Below are positions 1 to 5,915 of a DNA stretch of 5,915 nt, piece after piece (positions within the stretch are counted from its first letter, which is position 1; each line of letters begins with the position of its first letter). The position numbers and the translations under genes were made by a program. The notes below the pieces were generated by a model. It was given only the letters and a program-made list of their open reading frames with translations, was not told the origin of the DNA and did not search any database. Source of the DNA: Deltaproteobacteria bacterium (GTDB taxonomy: Bacteria; Desulfobacterota; DSM-4660; Desulfatiglandales; HGW-15); NCBI GenBank assembly GCA_019308525.1, contig JAFDIC010000264.1, positions 1 to 5,915 of the forward strand, written 5' to 3'.

Positions 1-102
1 ATATTGCAGTCTGGAAACTCCAGCCAGGTCAGCAGCCCCGTATGCTCACCAATGACAAACGAAACCCAGTATACTTGGTCTGAACATTGAACCTCTAGCC
101 AT
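1..102 (-). CDS. bamF: MvhD-type iron-sulfur selenoprotein, BamF-like, N-terminal 34 codons only (in-frame UGA = Sec19)
   Basis: An ATG at 100-102, preceded by a GAGGTG Shine-Dalgarno at 7 nt spacing, opens a frame that reads MARGSMFRPSILGFVCHW, then TGA, then AYGAADLAGVSRLQY up to the window edge. An in-frame TGA three codons upstream excludes a longer start on that side. The segment matches the start of MvhD, the delta subunit of F420-non-reducing hydrogenase (recalled pattern GFVCxWCxYGxADLAGxSRLQYP). The second Cys of the CxWC motif is replaced by the UGA, giving C16-H-W-U19. MvhD carries a [2Fe-2S] cluster and passes electrons to HdrA. BamF of Geobacter is an MvhD-like member of the benzoyl-CoA reductase complex and, as I recall, was described as selenocysteine-containing. 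The gene lies 52 nt after bamE. Length, later cysteines and the stop are outside the window. Without recoding this start looks like an 18-codon nonsense ORF, so automatic annotation would miss it. Confidence 0.82.
11..23 (-). promoter_or_regulatory. Candidate bacterial SECIS hairpin in bamF
   Basis: A perfect 5-bp stem, CTGGA (19-23) and TCCAG (11-15), closes a GTT loop that begins 28 nt after the UGA. This is within the range generally accepted for bacterial SECIS apical loops (roughly 16-37 nt), and the loop starts with G as in the consensus. The loop is only 3 nt and the stem does not extend outward cleanly, so other foldings are possible. Confidence 0.45.
46..48 (-). other. In-frame UGA read as selenocysteine, residue 19 of the BamF-like protein
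   Basis: This is TGA on the minus strand, placed between FVCHW and AYGAADLAGVSRLQY. Both sides match the N-terminus of MvhD proteins in a single unbroken frame, and the UGA falls on the second Cys of the CxWC motif. Methanococcus VhuD, the equivalent hydrogenase subunit, is also a known selenoprotein (recalled). Confidence 0.85.
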
Positions 103-109
103 TCCTTTT

Positions 110-115
110 CACCTC
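110..115 (-). promoter_or_regulatory. Ribosome binding site of bamF
   Basis: GAGGTG on the minus strand, 7 nt before the ATG at 100-102. It supports a real gene start in the 52-nt stretch following bamE, even though the frame meets a UGA after 18 codons. Confidence 0.6.
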
Positions 116-154
116 GCTCTTTATCAATCCGCTCCTAACCCGGTCTCTCGGCTC

Positions 155-3100
155 CTAGGCATCTCCCGCCGCTGCGGCCATCGGTTGCTCGATTTCCTCC
201 TCCGGAGCCGCTGCATCGATCTGGCTTATGATTTCTTCATCGGTAAAGTGCTTCAGCCGGATAGCCGCAGTTGGGCACGCCGCGTTACAGAGACCGTCTC
301 CCTTGCAGATGACGGGATTAACCACGGCCTTTTTTCCCTGTTTGGTCTCGCGAAACTCTATGGCGCCATAGGTGCAAGCGGAGATACAGGCACCGCACCC
401 TATACACCTCTTCTCATCCACTTCGCAAACGGATCCTGACACGGTCACAATATCATGGGAAAGGAGAGTCAGGGCCCTACCAGCAGCTCCATAGGCCTGG
501 TTGATCGTTTCCTGAATGTGCTTGGGATAGTGGGCAGTTCCACAGAGGTAGACGCCATCCGCGGCAAACTCGACAGGCCTCAGCTTGACGTGGGCCTCCT
601 TGAAAAACTCGTCCGGCCCAAGGGTGACCTTGAACAGTTGAGCCACTTCCTTGTTTTCCTCCAGGGGGATCACGGCCGCGGCCAGGGCAAGGATATCGGC
701 ATCTACGGCAAGTCTCTGGCCCAGGACATAATCCTGAAAGGTAACCCTTAAGACACTCCTGCCACCCTCCTCTACTGCTTCCACCTGGGGCTGGTCTTCA
801 GGCTCATAGCGGATGAACCTTACGTCTTTGTTGGAGGCTTCCCGGTAGTAGTCCTCCTTGAAACCATAGGTCCTCATGTCACGATACAATACATAGATGT
901 CCATCTCCGGGTTGATTTCTTTCAGCTTCAGGGCATTCTTGACCGCCTGGCTGCAGCATACCCGGCTACAGTAATTCCTCTCCTCATTCCTGCACCCCAC
1001 ACACTGGATCATTACAAGACTCCGGGCCTTGAGCACTTCCTCTTGCCTTTCGGCGATTCGCTCTTCCAGCTCCAGGAGAGTCATCACCCTCTCATCTTTC
1101 CCGTAAAGGTATTCAGTGGGCCTGTACTCTTCCGCACCCGTGGCGATCACTGCTGCTCCATGTCTTATCTCTGTGTCTCCCCTCTCAGACTTCACTCTGG
1201 TCACAAAGTTCCCCACGTATCCGGTGGCTTCAGTGATGACGGCATCCGTGTACACATGGATCAAGGGGTGCCGGTAGATCTTGCTTATGAGATCACTCAA
1301 GTAGGACTGCACATCCATTCCTTCCAGGGTGTAATGGAGCCTTCGTGCCGTACCACCCAGTTCTTTCTCCTTTTCAAGAAGGTACACCTCGTGTCCCTGT
1401 TGCGCTATGGACAGGGCGCATGTCATGCCGGCTATGCCGCCTCCGACCACAAGGGCCCTCTTGTCCACAGGCAGGTCGATCTCCTGCAAGGGCTCCAGGT
1501 GACAGGCGCGTGCTACGGACATCCTGATCAGGTCCTTTGCCTTCTCCGTGGCATCTTCCTTTTCGAGTGAATGTACCCAGGAGCAGTGCTCCCTGATGTT
1601 GGCCATCTCCAGGTAGTACTGGTTGATGCCTGCCTCGCGCAAGGTGTCCCTGAACAGGGGTTCGAGGGTCCTGGGGCTACAGGCTGCGATGACCACTCGA
1701 TTTACGCCCTTCTCCTCCAACATGTCTGTTATTTCTTTGGCGCAATTGGTTGCACAGGAAAAGAGTTGTTCCTGGGCGTAGACGACATTGGGCAAGGTCA
1801 GGGCATATTCCACTGTGGAGGGGACGTCCACCACTTTTCCGATATTGGCCCCGCAATGGCACACAAAGACCGCGACCTTGGGCTCTTCTCCCGCCAGATC
1901 CTTTTCCTCGGGATACACCCTCTCTTCAGCGAGCCTGCCTCGGCGGAAATCGAGCAGTTCCCCGCACTGGGACCCGGCCCCACTGGCGGAAAAAACAGAT
2001 TCGGGGATGTCCAGGGGGCCCTGGAATGCGCCGCTTATGAAGACTCCAGGGCGTGTAGTCTCCATGGGGTTCACGGGGTTAATCTTGCAAAATCCATGGG
2101 AGTTGAGTTCAATTTCGAATTTCTCTGCCAGGGCAGCGTAATCAGCAGGGGGATTCAGGCCCACTGACAACACCACCATGTCGAACTCCTCTTCCTTTAC
2201 CCCTTCCTCGGGAGAAGCGTACCTTACAAGCACATTCTTTGTCTCCGGGTCTTCACCGACGATGGATACGTAGCTCCTTATGATCCGGACTCCGGGCAAT
2301 TGCTCGGCCCTTTGAAAGTAAGGCTCAAAATCCTTGCCATAGGATCGAATGTCGTTATGAAATATTGTGCACTCCGCCCCGGCATCATGCTCTTTCGTCA
2401 GTATCACTTGTTTCTGGGTGTAAGTGCAGCATACGGCTGAACAATAACTGTTATCGCCCTGGGTGACCCGCCTCGAGCCGACGCACTGGATCCAGGCTAC
2501 TTTGTGGGGATGTTCCTTGTCGGAAGCACGCAGGATCTCTCCTTCGTAAGGTCCGGTGGAACACAGCAGTCGCTCAAAATCCATGCTTGTCACCACGTTT
2601 TGCAGCCTTCCATAGCCATATTCTTGCTTGACCCTGGGATCAAAGGGCTCAAACCCCGGGGAGAGCAAAATCGCGCCCACCTTGACTTCTATCTCTTCGG
2701 GCTTTTGGGTGAAATCTATGGCATAGTTCTTACATACACTTTCGCATATGGCGCACTTCTTCTCCTTGAGGTAAAGACAGGTCTCATCGATATAGGTAAT
2801 AAGGGGGACCGCCTGGGAGAAGTATATGTGGATGGCCTTGTTCTTGGATATTTCCTGGTTGTACTGATCAGGGTATTGGACAGGACAGTATTCCACGCAC
2901 GTAGTACAACCCGTACACTTCTCCTCGATAACGTACCTGGGCTTCTTTTTCAAGCTTACCCTGAAGTCCCCTGCTCCACCTTCCACCCTCTCTACTTCGG
3001 TGTAAGTCAGGACCTCTATGTTAGGATGCCGGCCGACCTCGACCAGTTTCGGCGCGAGTATTCACATGGAGCAGTCGTTGGTAGGAAAGGTCTTGTCCAG

Positions 3101-3292
3101 CTGCGCCATATGGCCGCCGATGGCAGGCAGCCTTTCGACCAGGTAGACCTTGAAATCAGCCGACGCAAGATCCAGGGCCGCCTGGATACCGCTGATGCCG
3201 CCACCGACGACCATCACGTCTCCAAAACCGCTCTCACCCGGACCTTTTCGCAGTTTCTGAATCTTTTCCCTTAATGATAGTTCCTTCTCCAC
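155..3292 (-). CDS. bamE: Double HdrA-type FAD/iron-sulfur selenoprotein, BamE-like (in-frame UGA = Sec77)
   Basis: Read through an in-frame TGA at 3062-3064, this is one 1045-residue protein from GTG (3290-3292) to TAG (155-157). An in-frame stop two codons upstream limits the start, and a GAGGGTGG motif lies 6 nt before it. Module 1: FAD dinucleotide fold GGGISG (30-35) with acidic E53 (VERLPAIGG), then CSM-U77[10 protein letters not shown], then an inserted ferredoxin domain (C126/129/132/136 and C172/180/183/187), then CVGSR...YCSAVCC (C270, C284, C288, C289). Module 2: HdrA N-terminal domain (about 471-600: VCHCG, C538 in [18 protein letters not shown]), second FAD fold GGGIAG (617-622) with E640, CVGC...YCSRVCC (764-780), and a C-terminal ferredoxin (C963/966/969/973; C996, D999, C1002, C1006). 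HdrA is the flavin-based electron-bifurcating subunit of heterodisulfide reductase; the duplicated form implies two FADs. In the Bam complex it is expected to link BamD and BamF. A generic bacterial HdrA is possible, but gene order supports BamE. Annotation without recoding would split it at 3062. Confidence 0.88.
3032..3053 (-). promoter_or_regulatory. Candidate bacterial SECIS hairpin in bamE
   Basis: Eight nucleotides after the UGA, a GCCGA arm (3049-3053) pairs with TCGGC (3032-3036). Inside is a small asymmetric internal loop, then a 2-bp CT/AG upper stem closing a 5-nt GGTCG loop (3040-3044). The loop begins 18 nt after the UGA. In E. coli fdhF, the reference bacterial SECIS, a GGUCU loop starts about 19 nt after the UGA, so both loop sequence and distance agree. 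The upper stem is short, so folding stability should be computed. Confidence 0.6.
3062..3064 (-). other. In-frame UGA read as selenocysteine, residue 77 of the BamE-like protein
   Basis: The codon is TGA on the minus strand. The reading frame is continuous across it: TFPTNDCSM before, [14 protein letters not shown] after. Both sides are the uninterrupted, family-conserved HdrA sequence, in which this position is normally Cys (CSxC-I-L-x-P-K). No frameshift is needed, and the next in-frame stop is the gene end at 155. Sec at this same HdrA position is known from Methanococcus-type HdrA (established knowledge, recalled). Selenium incorporation itself is inferred. Confidence 0.9.
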
Positions 3293-3298
3293 TTGTCA

Positions 3299-3306
3299 CC
3301 ACCCTC
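3299..3306 (-). promoter_or_regulatory. Ribosome binding site of bamE
   Basis: GAGGGTGG on the minus strand, 6 nt before the GTG at 3290-3292. An in-frame TGA two codons upstream of this GTG means the protein cannot start earlier, so the GTG is the preferred start. Confidence 0.5.
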
Positions 3307-3314
3307 GCAAAGTA

Positions 3315-4466
3315 TTAGACTACTTCCTGTATTATTTCCGTAATGTCCTTGACTTCTACGGCCTCTCCACCGTCCACGTTCAACCTGCTATCCTCGAAGT
3401 TGGTAATACAGTAGGGACACGATGTCACCAGAACATCAGCCCCGGTCTCTTTGGCCTGCTCCAACCTGAGGTCAGAAAACCGCTCGCCCTTCACCGTCTC
3501 CATCCAGATCCTGCCTCCCCCTCCTCCGCAACAGAGGCTGTCATGACGGCACTCCACGAACTCGACAAGCTCCAGGCCTGGCACCTTCCTCAAGAGCTCG
3601 CGTGGTTCTTCGTATATCCCGTTGTGCCTCCCGAGGTAACAGGGATCATGGTAGACGACCCTCCTGGGATACTCCCTGCTTAGCTCGAGTCTGCCGTCCC
3701 TGACAAGCTCCAACAAGTACTGGGTAATATGCACCACCTCAAAATTGACCCTGAATTCAGGATACTCGTTCTTGAATGTGTGATAACAGTGGGGAGAGGA
3801 AACGAGGATCTTTTTCACACCGCTGTCTACAAAATTCTTGATGTTCTCCCTGGCCAGACGTTTGAAAAGCTCCTCATCCCCGGCCTTGCGGATGCTTTCA
3901 CCACAACAGCTCTCGGCGCTGCCAAGTATCCCAAAATCCGTCTCTGCACCCTTCAGAATCTCTGCCGTGGCCCTGCCCACCTTCTTCAGCCTTGGATCAT
4001 AGCTGAGATAACAACCCGGGAAGTACAAGAACTCCATCCCCTCTGCAAAGCTTTCAACAGGGAGATCCTTTGCCCAGTCCGCCCTCTTGGCCCGCTCCTC
4101 GTTCAAAGGATTCCCTTCTCCTACCAGACTCGCGCTCACCGTACGTATAGGCTTCACGGAATTGGGGAAAACGCCGTACTCCGTGGCAATCCTTCGCAAA
4201 GATACCACAGACTCTATCTGCTGCACATCCCTCGGGCACTGCTGGGGGCACCTCCCGCACGTGGTACAGCGCCACAGATCCTCACTCTCTATCTCGGTCA
4301 ATCCGAAAGTTCCCTGACGCACTATCCTGCGCATACTAAAGGTAGTAACCCTGTTCCATGGGCAGACGGTGTCACACAGCCCACACTCAAAACACCTCTT
4401 GAAGGCATCCCCGCCCTTCTCCTTTATAAGGTCTACTATCTCCTTGTAATCAGCTAGATTCTCCAC
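3315..4466 (-). CDS. bamD: HdrC/HdrB-type iron-sulfur fusion protein, BamD-like
   Basis: This is a 383-residue cytoplasmic iron-sulfur protein with a GTG start and a TAA stop. The N-terminal ferredoxin-like domain carries two [4Fe-4S] motifs, C25/C28/C31/C35 (CFECGLCDTVCP) and C67/C70/C73/C77 (CTTCGRCPQQCP), as in HdrC. Two CCG domains follow, as in HdrB, GlpC and HdrD. The first has C152 (FPGCYLSY), C187-C188 (ESCCGE) and C227 (SPHCYHTF). The second has C276 (HDPCYLGRHNG), C312-C313 (LCCGGGGG) and C350/C353 (SCPYC). The first CCG domain has Ser224 where the first Cys of the final CxxC is expected; the second is complete. By analogy to HdrBC it would take electrons from the HdrA-like flavoprotein encoded next and bind cubane and noncubane clusters. 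It may pass electrons to a high-potential acceptor during bifurcation, but that role is inferred. A GAGAGGG Shine-Dalgarno (4471-4477) lies 4 nt before the GTG. Alternative identities are other HdrD-like or lactate-oxidase-like CCG proteins; position after bamC favours BamD. Confidence 0.82.
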   Translation of the reverse strand: MENLADYKEIVDLIKEKGGDAFKRCFECGLCDTVCPWNRVTTFSMRRIVRQGTFGLTEIESEDLWRCTTCGRCPQQCPRDVQQIESVVSLRRIATEYGVFPNSVKPIRTVSASLVGEGNPLNEERAKRADWAKDLPVESFAEGMEFLYFPGCYLSYDPRLKKVGRATAEILKGAETDFGILGSAESCCGESIRKAGDEELFKRLARENIKNFVDSGVKKILVSSPHCYHTFKNEYPEFRVNFEVVHITQYLLELVRDGRLELSREYPRRVVYHDPCYLGRHNGIYEEPRELLRKVPGLELVEFVECRHDSLCCGGGGGRIWMETVKGERFSDLRLEQAKETGADVLVTSCPYCITNFEDSRLNVDGGEAVEVKDITEIIQEVV

Positions 4467-4501
4467 GGCACCCTCTCACTTTCCCTCTTGCAGTTGGTAT
4501 G

Positions 4502-5047
4502 CTAACCCTTTTTTTCCTCCACCATTCGGGCAACGGTATCTACCAGTTTATCCAGCCCGTATTCCTCCACCAGGGACTCCAGCCCCACCTCCAGGTCTTC
4601 CACCTTGGGTTCCTCTTCCTCTATCTCTTCTTCCGTTTCTTCGTAGGTCAGGGCATCGGCCAGGCACCACTGGACACACATGGGTTCTTCCAGGGGCGGG
4701 TCAGATTCGCACATGTCACATTTCAAGGGAAGCTCTGAGTCCGGTTCCTTAAACAGGTCCCGCGAAGGGCAGGACGCCCTGCAAAAGGCACACTCATCGT
4801 ACTCCTTCCCATCAATCACGTACTTGTCCCTGCCTGCGCATTCAGCCTTGGTATATTCCCCGGCGTATACGGGGACGAATATGTCCTTCAAAGGTTCGTG
4901 GATCACCTGGATGCGAGACCTGCCGGGATTATTGGTGCTGTATCTCGGAGCTGCATGGAAGGCGGAGCAGGCTACCTCGCACGCCCGGCAGCCGTTACAC
5001 TTATCAACATCGATCTTGATCACCTTTTTCTTTCTTTTCTCACTCAT
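4502..5047 (-). CDS. bamC: Class II benzoyl-CoA reductase, three-cluster ferredoxin subunit, BamC-like
   Basis: This is a 181-residue iron-sulfur protein ending in TAG. It holds exactly 12 cysteines: C17, C20, C23, C27 (CNGCRACEVAC), C70, C86, C89, C93 (CAFCRASC), C110, C113 (CDMC), C124 and C128. That number fits three [4Fe-4S] clusters, as known for BamC, which relays electrons into BamB. The N-terminus is lysine-rich (SEKRKKK). The C-terminal tail is strongly acidic from about residue 136 to 152 (runs of Glu), followed by a predicted amphipathic helix ending in EEKKG. No signal peptide or membrane segment is seen, so it is cytoplasmic. I chose the ATG at 5045-5047 because a GAGGTGG Shine-Dalgarno lies 8 nt upstream. 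The in-frame GTG at 5057-5059 would add four residues, but it lies inside that Shine-Dalgarno. The gene follows bamB by 30 nt and precedes bamD by 35 nt. Its general type (DMSO-reductase-like electron-transfer ferredoxin) is secure; the BamC assignment rests on context plus recall of the family. Confidence 0.85.
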   Translation of the reverse strand: MSEKRKKKVIKIDVDKCNGCRACEVACSAFHAAPRYSTNNPGRSRIQVIHEPLKDIFVPVYAGEYTKAECAGRDKYVIDGKEYDECAFCRASCPSRDLFKEPDSELPLKCDMCESDPPLEEPMCVQWCLADALTYEETEEEIEEEEPKVEDLEVGLESLVEEYGLDKLVDTVARMVEEKKG

Positions 5048-5055
5048 CGCAGTTA

Positions 5056-5062
5056 CCACCTC
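5056..5062 (-). promoter_or_regulatory. Ribosome binding site deciding the bamC start
   Basis: On the minus strand this reads GAGGTGG, with an 8-nt spacer before the ATG at 5045-5047. The upstream candidate start, GTG at 5057-5059, lies within this motif and would have to use a weaker AAGGAG about 10 nt upstream of it. The ATG start is therefore preferred. Confidence 0.55.
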
Positions 5063-5077
5063 TTCTCTTCTCCTTGT

Positions 5078-5915
5078 TTACGCCGAAGCCTCCCTGGAGG
5101 ACACTTCTTCACCTTCCGTCAAGATACCCCTCCTCACCAGGTCTTCTGCAACGTAATCCAACCCCAGTTTCTCCAGGGTCTCTTTCGTCGGTATTCCCTC
5201 CCTGTTCCAGCCCTTGAACTTGTAATACTCGTCCATCAGCTTGGCCTCCAGTTCCGGAAACCTCTTCCTCCAGTGATCATCAGGAGGCTTCTCATCCTTC
5301 CTCCTCAGGCCCTTCCTCACGTTGATGGCCCTGAGCAGGTTGCGGTTCCTCCTGGTGATTTCCCACAGCCCGCCTTCGTCAACGTCTATCCCGGCACCTG
5401 CTGAAACGAATTTGGGCAGGTTGTGTATGTGATAGGGGGGCTTGAGGGGGAATGATGACAGGCCTGCACAGAGCCCAAGGGCGTCGTCTATGTAGTGCAT
5501 GGTCTCCTGCCAGTCCACCAGGTCGCAGATCAGGTCAGGCGGCGGCCAGAAGGGGAACTTTTTGCCCTCATCTCCCCACTCCAGGACGAATCTCTTGAAT
5601 TCTTCTTCCTTCTTGGTGGGCACCTGTATCCAGTCCCTGACAAAGTCCTCCCTCAACTCCATGGTGGGAAAGGGCGCCTGGGGGAGCTGCCCCTCGATTT
5701 GGGTGATGTTGGCCTTCTCGCCCGTGGCCCACATGATGAAATACATGGGGTTCAACATCCCCAGCTTGATGGGAATCTGTTCATGCTTCTTGATGGTGTT
5801 ATGATCGTAGGCCTCCGCCCCCTTGCCGATCTTCCGGGCGGCCCAGTAGACACCCTCTGCCAGGATATCTCCTATCCCTTCCCTGCGCACGATCCTGTCA
5901 AGCAGCCAGAAAAAC
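5078..5915 (-). CDS. bamB: Class II benzoyl-CoA reductase, tungsten (AOR-family) catalytic subunit, BamB-like; 5' end outside window
   Basis: The visible part is the C-terminal 278 residues. The frame stays open to the window edge (visible residues begin FFWLLDRIV) and ends with TAA at 5078-5080. It reads as the C-terminal domains of the aldehyde:ferredoxin oxidoreductase family: an IGDILAEGV segment (visible residues about 14-22), KKHEQIPIK (42-50), and DDALGLCAG (143-151). Cys149 sits where AOR enzymes place the fourth, distal Cys ligand of their [4Fe-4S] cluster. Several stretches (ITQIEGQLPQAP, DWQETMHYIDDALG, SSFPLKPPYHIHN, LRRKDEKPPDDHW) resemble what I recall of BamB rather than generic AOR. 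BamB is roughly 650 residues, so somewhat over half, including most of the bis-metallopyranopterin site, is missing. In the family it reduces benzoyl-CoA to cyclohexadienoyl-CoA in the cytoplasm. The bamC-like gene starts 30 nt downstream. An AOR paralogue acting on another acyl-CoA or aldehyde is the main alternative, but the bamCDEF neighbours argue against it. Confidence 0.85.
   Translation of the reverse strand, partial: FFWLLDRIVRREGIGDILAEGVYWAARKIGKGAEAYDHNTIKKHEQIPIKLGMLNPMYFIMWATGEKANITQIEGQLPQAPFPTMELREDFVRDWIQVPTKKEEEFKRFVLEWGDEGKKFPFWPPPDLICDLVDWQETMHYIDDALGLCAGLSSFPLKPPYHIHNLPKFVSAGAGIDVDEGGLWEITRRNRNLLRAINVRKGLRRKDEKPPDDHWRKRFPELEAKLMDEYYKFKGWNREGIPTKETLEKLGLDYVAEDLVRRGILTEGEEVSSREASA

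Noticed and set aside
154..159. CCTAGG palindrome overlapping the bamE stop, considered as part of a terminator
   Set aside because: It is only 6 bp, has no loop or T-run, and the next operon gene starts 52 nt downstream.
1043..2167. Two long consecutive plus-strand open frames (175 and 198 codons)
   Set aside because: Both are antisense to the second HdrA module, whose Cys motifs and FAD fold prove the minus-strand frame is the coding one.
155..2986. A separate 943-residue protein starting at GTG 2984-2986, with a frameshift or pseudogene explanation for the stop at 3062
   Set aside because: The frame is unbroken across the TGA, conserved HdrA sequence fills 3064 to 2986, and the TGA sits on a known Sec/Cys position. 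A separate start at 2986 would cut the FAD domain.
2504..3274. 256-codon open frame on the plus strand
   Set aside because: It lies antisense to the HdrA-like gene, has no recognisable domain, and its protein is a reverse-strand shadow of a strongly conserved coding sequence.
1..3292. A methanogen heterodisulfide reductase / hydrogenase operon
   Set aside because: The HdrA- and MvhD-like genes would fit, but the upstream AOR-type subunit with BamB-like sequence and the 12-Cys BamC-like protein fit the bacterial benzoyl-CoA reductase cluster, and the SECIS candidates lie inside the genes just after the UGA as in bacteria, not in the untranslated region as in archaea.
3729..4457. 242-codon plus-strand open frame
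   Set aside because: It is antisense to the BamD-like gene, which carries four intact iron-sulfur or CCG motifs; no motif is seen in the plus-strand product.
4680..5404. Overlapping plus-strand open frames, one with a hydrophobic stretch suggesting a membrane segment
   Set aside because: They overlie the bamC and bamB coding frames. The apparent hydrophobicity comes from reading Lys/Glu-rich codons in reverse.

Overview
The window is a single co-directional operon fragment on the minus strand, truncated at both ends. Gene order in the direction of transcription (high to low coordinate) is bamB-like (3' part), bamC-like, bamD-like, bamE-like and the first 34 codons of a bamF-like gene. This matches the bamBCDEF order of the class II (ATP-independent, tungsten) benzoyl-CoA reductase cluster of strictly anaerobic aromatic degraders such as Geobacter metallireducens and related Desulfobacterota or syntrophic bacteria. 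The identification rests on reading the proteins and on synteny. No search was run, and the host genus cannot be fixed from the sequence.

Layout. 5078-5915: C-terminal 278 residues of an aldehyde:ferredoxin oxidoreductase (AOR)-family tungstoenzyme subunit (BamB-like). 4502-5047: a 12-cysteine, three-cluster ferredoxin-like protein (BamC-like). 3315-4466: an HdrC-HdrB type fusion with two [4Fe-4S] motifs and two CCG domains (BamD-like). 155-3292: a 1045-residue double HdrA-type flavoprotein (BamE-like). 1-102: the start of an MvhD-type protein (BamF-like). Intergenic gaps are only 22-52 nt, so one transcript is likely. No promoter, terminator, RNA gene, repeat array or mobile element was seen.

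The main point a simple ORF call misses is that the window contains two in-frame UGA codons best read as selenocysteine. One is codon 77 of the HdrA-like gene (positions 3062-3064), in the motif CSM-U-ILAPKL, where homologues carry Cys. The other is codon 19 of the MvhD-like gene (positions 46-48), in the motif CHW-U-AYGAADLAG, where homologues carry Cys. Both UGAs are followed by a hairpin at a distance fitting a bacterial SECIS. The one in the HdrA-like gene has a GGUC apical loop, as in E. coli fdhF. A conventional annotation would split bamE into two pieces and lose the start of bamF.

How the genes work together (inference from the family). BamB with BamC carries out the low-potential two-electron reduction of the aromatic ring of benzoyl-CoA to a cyclic dienoyl-CoA. 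BamD, BamE and BamF resemble the HdrBC/HdrA/MvhD electron-bifurcating machinery of methanogens and would supply the low-potential electrons by flavin-based bifurcation. Further subunits (bamGHI in Geobacter) would be expected just beyond position 1.
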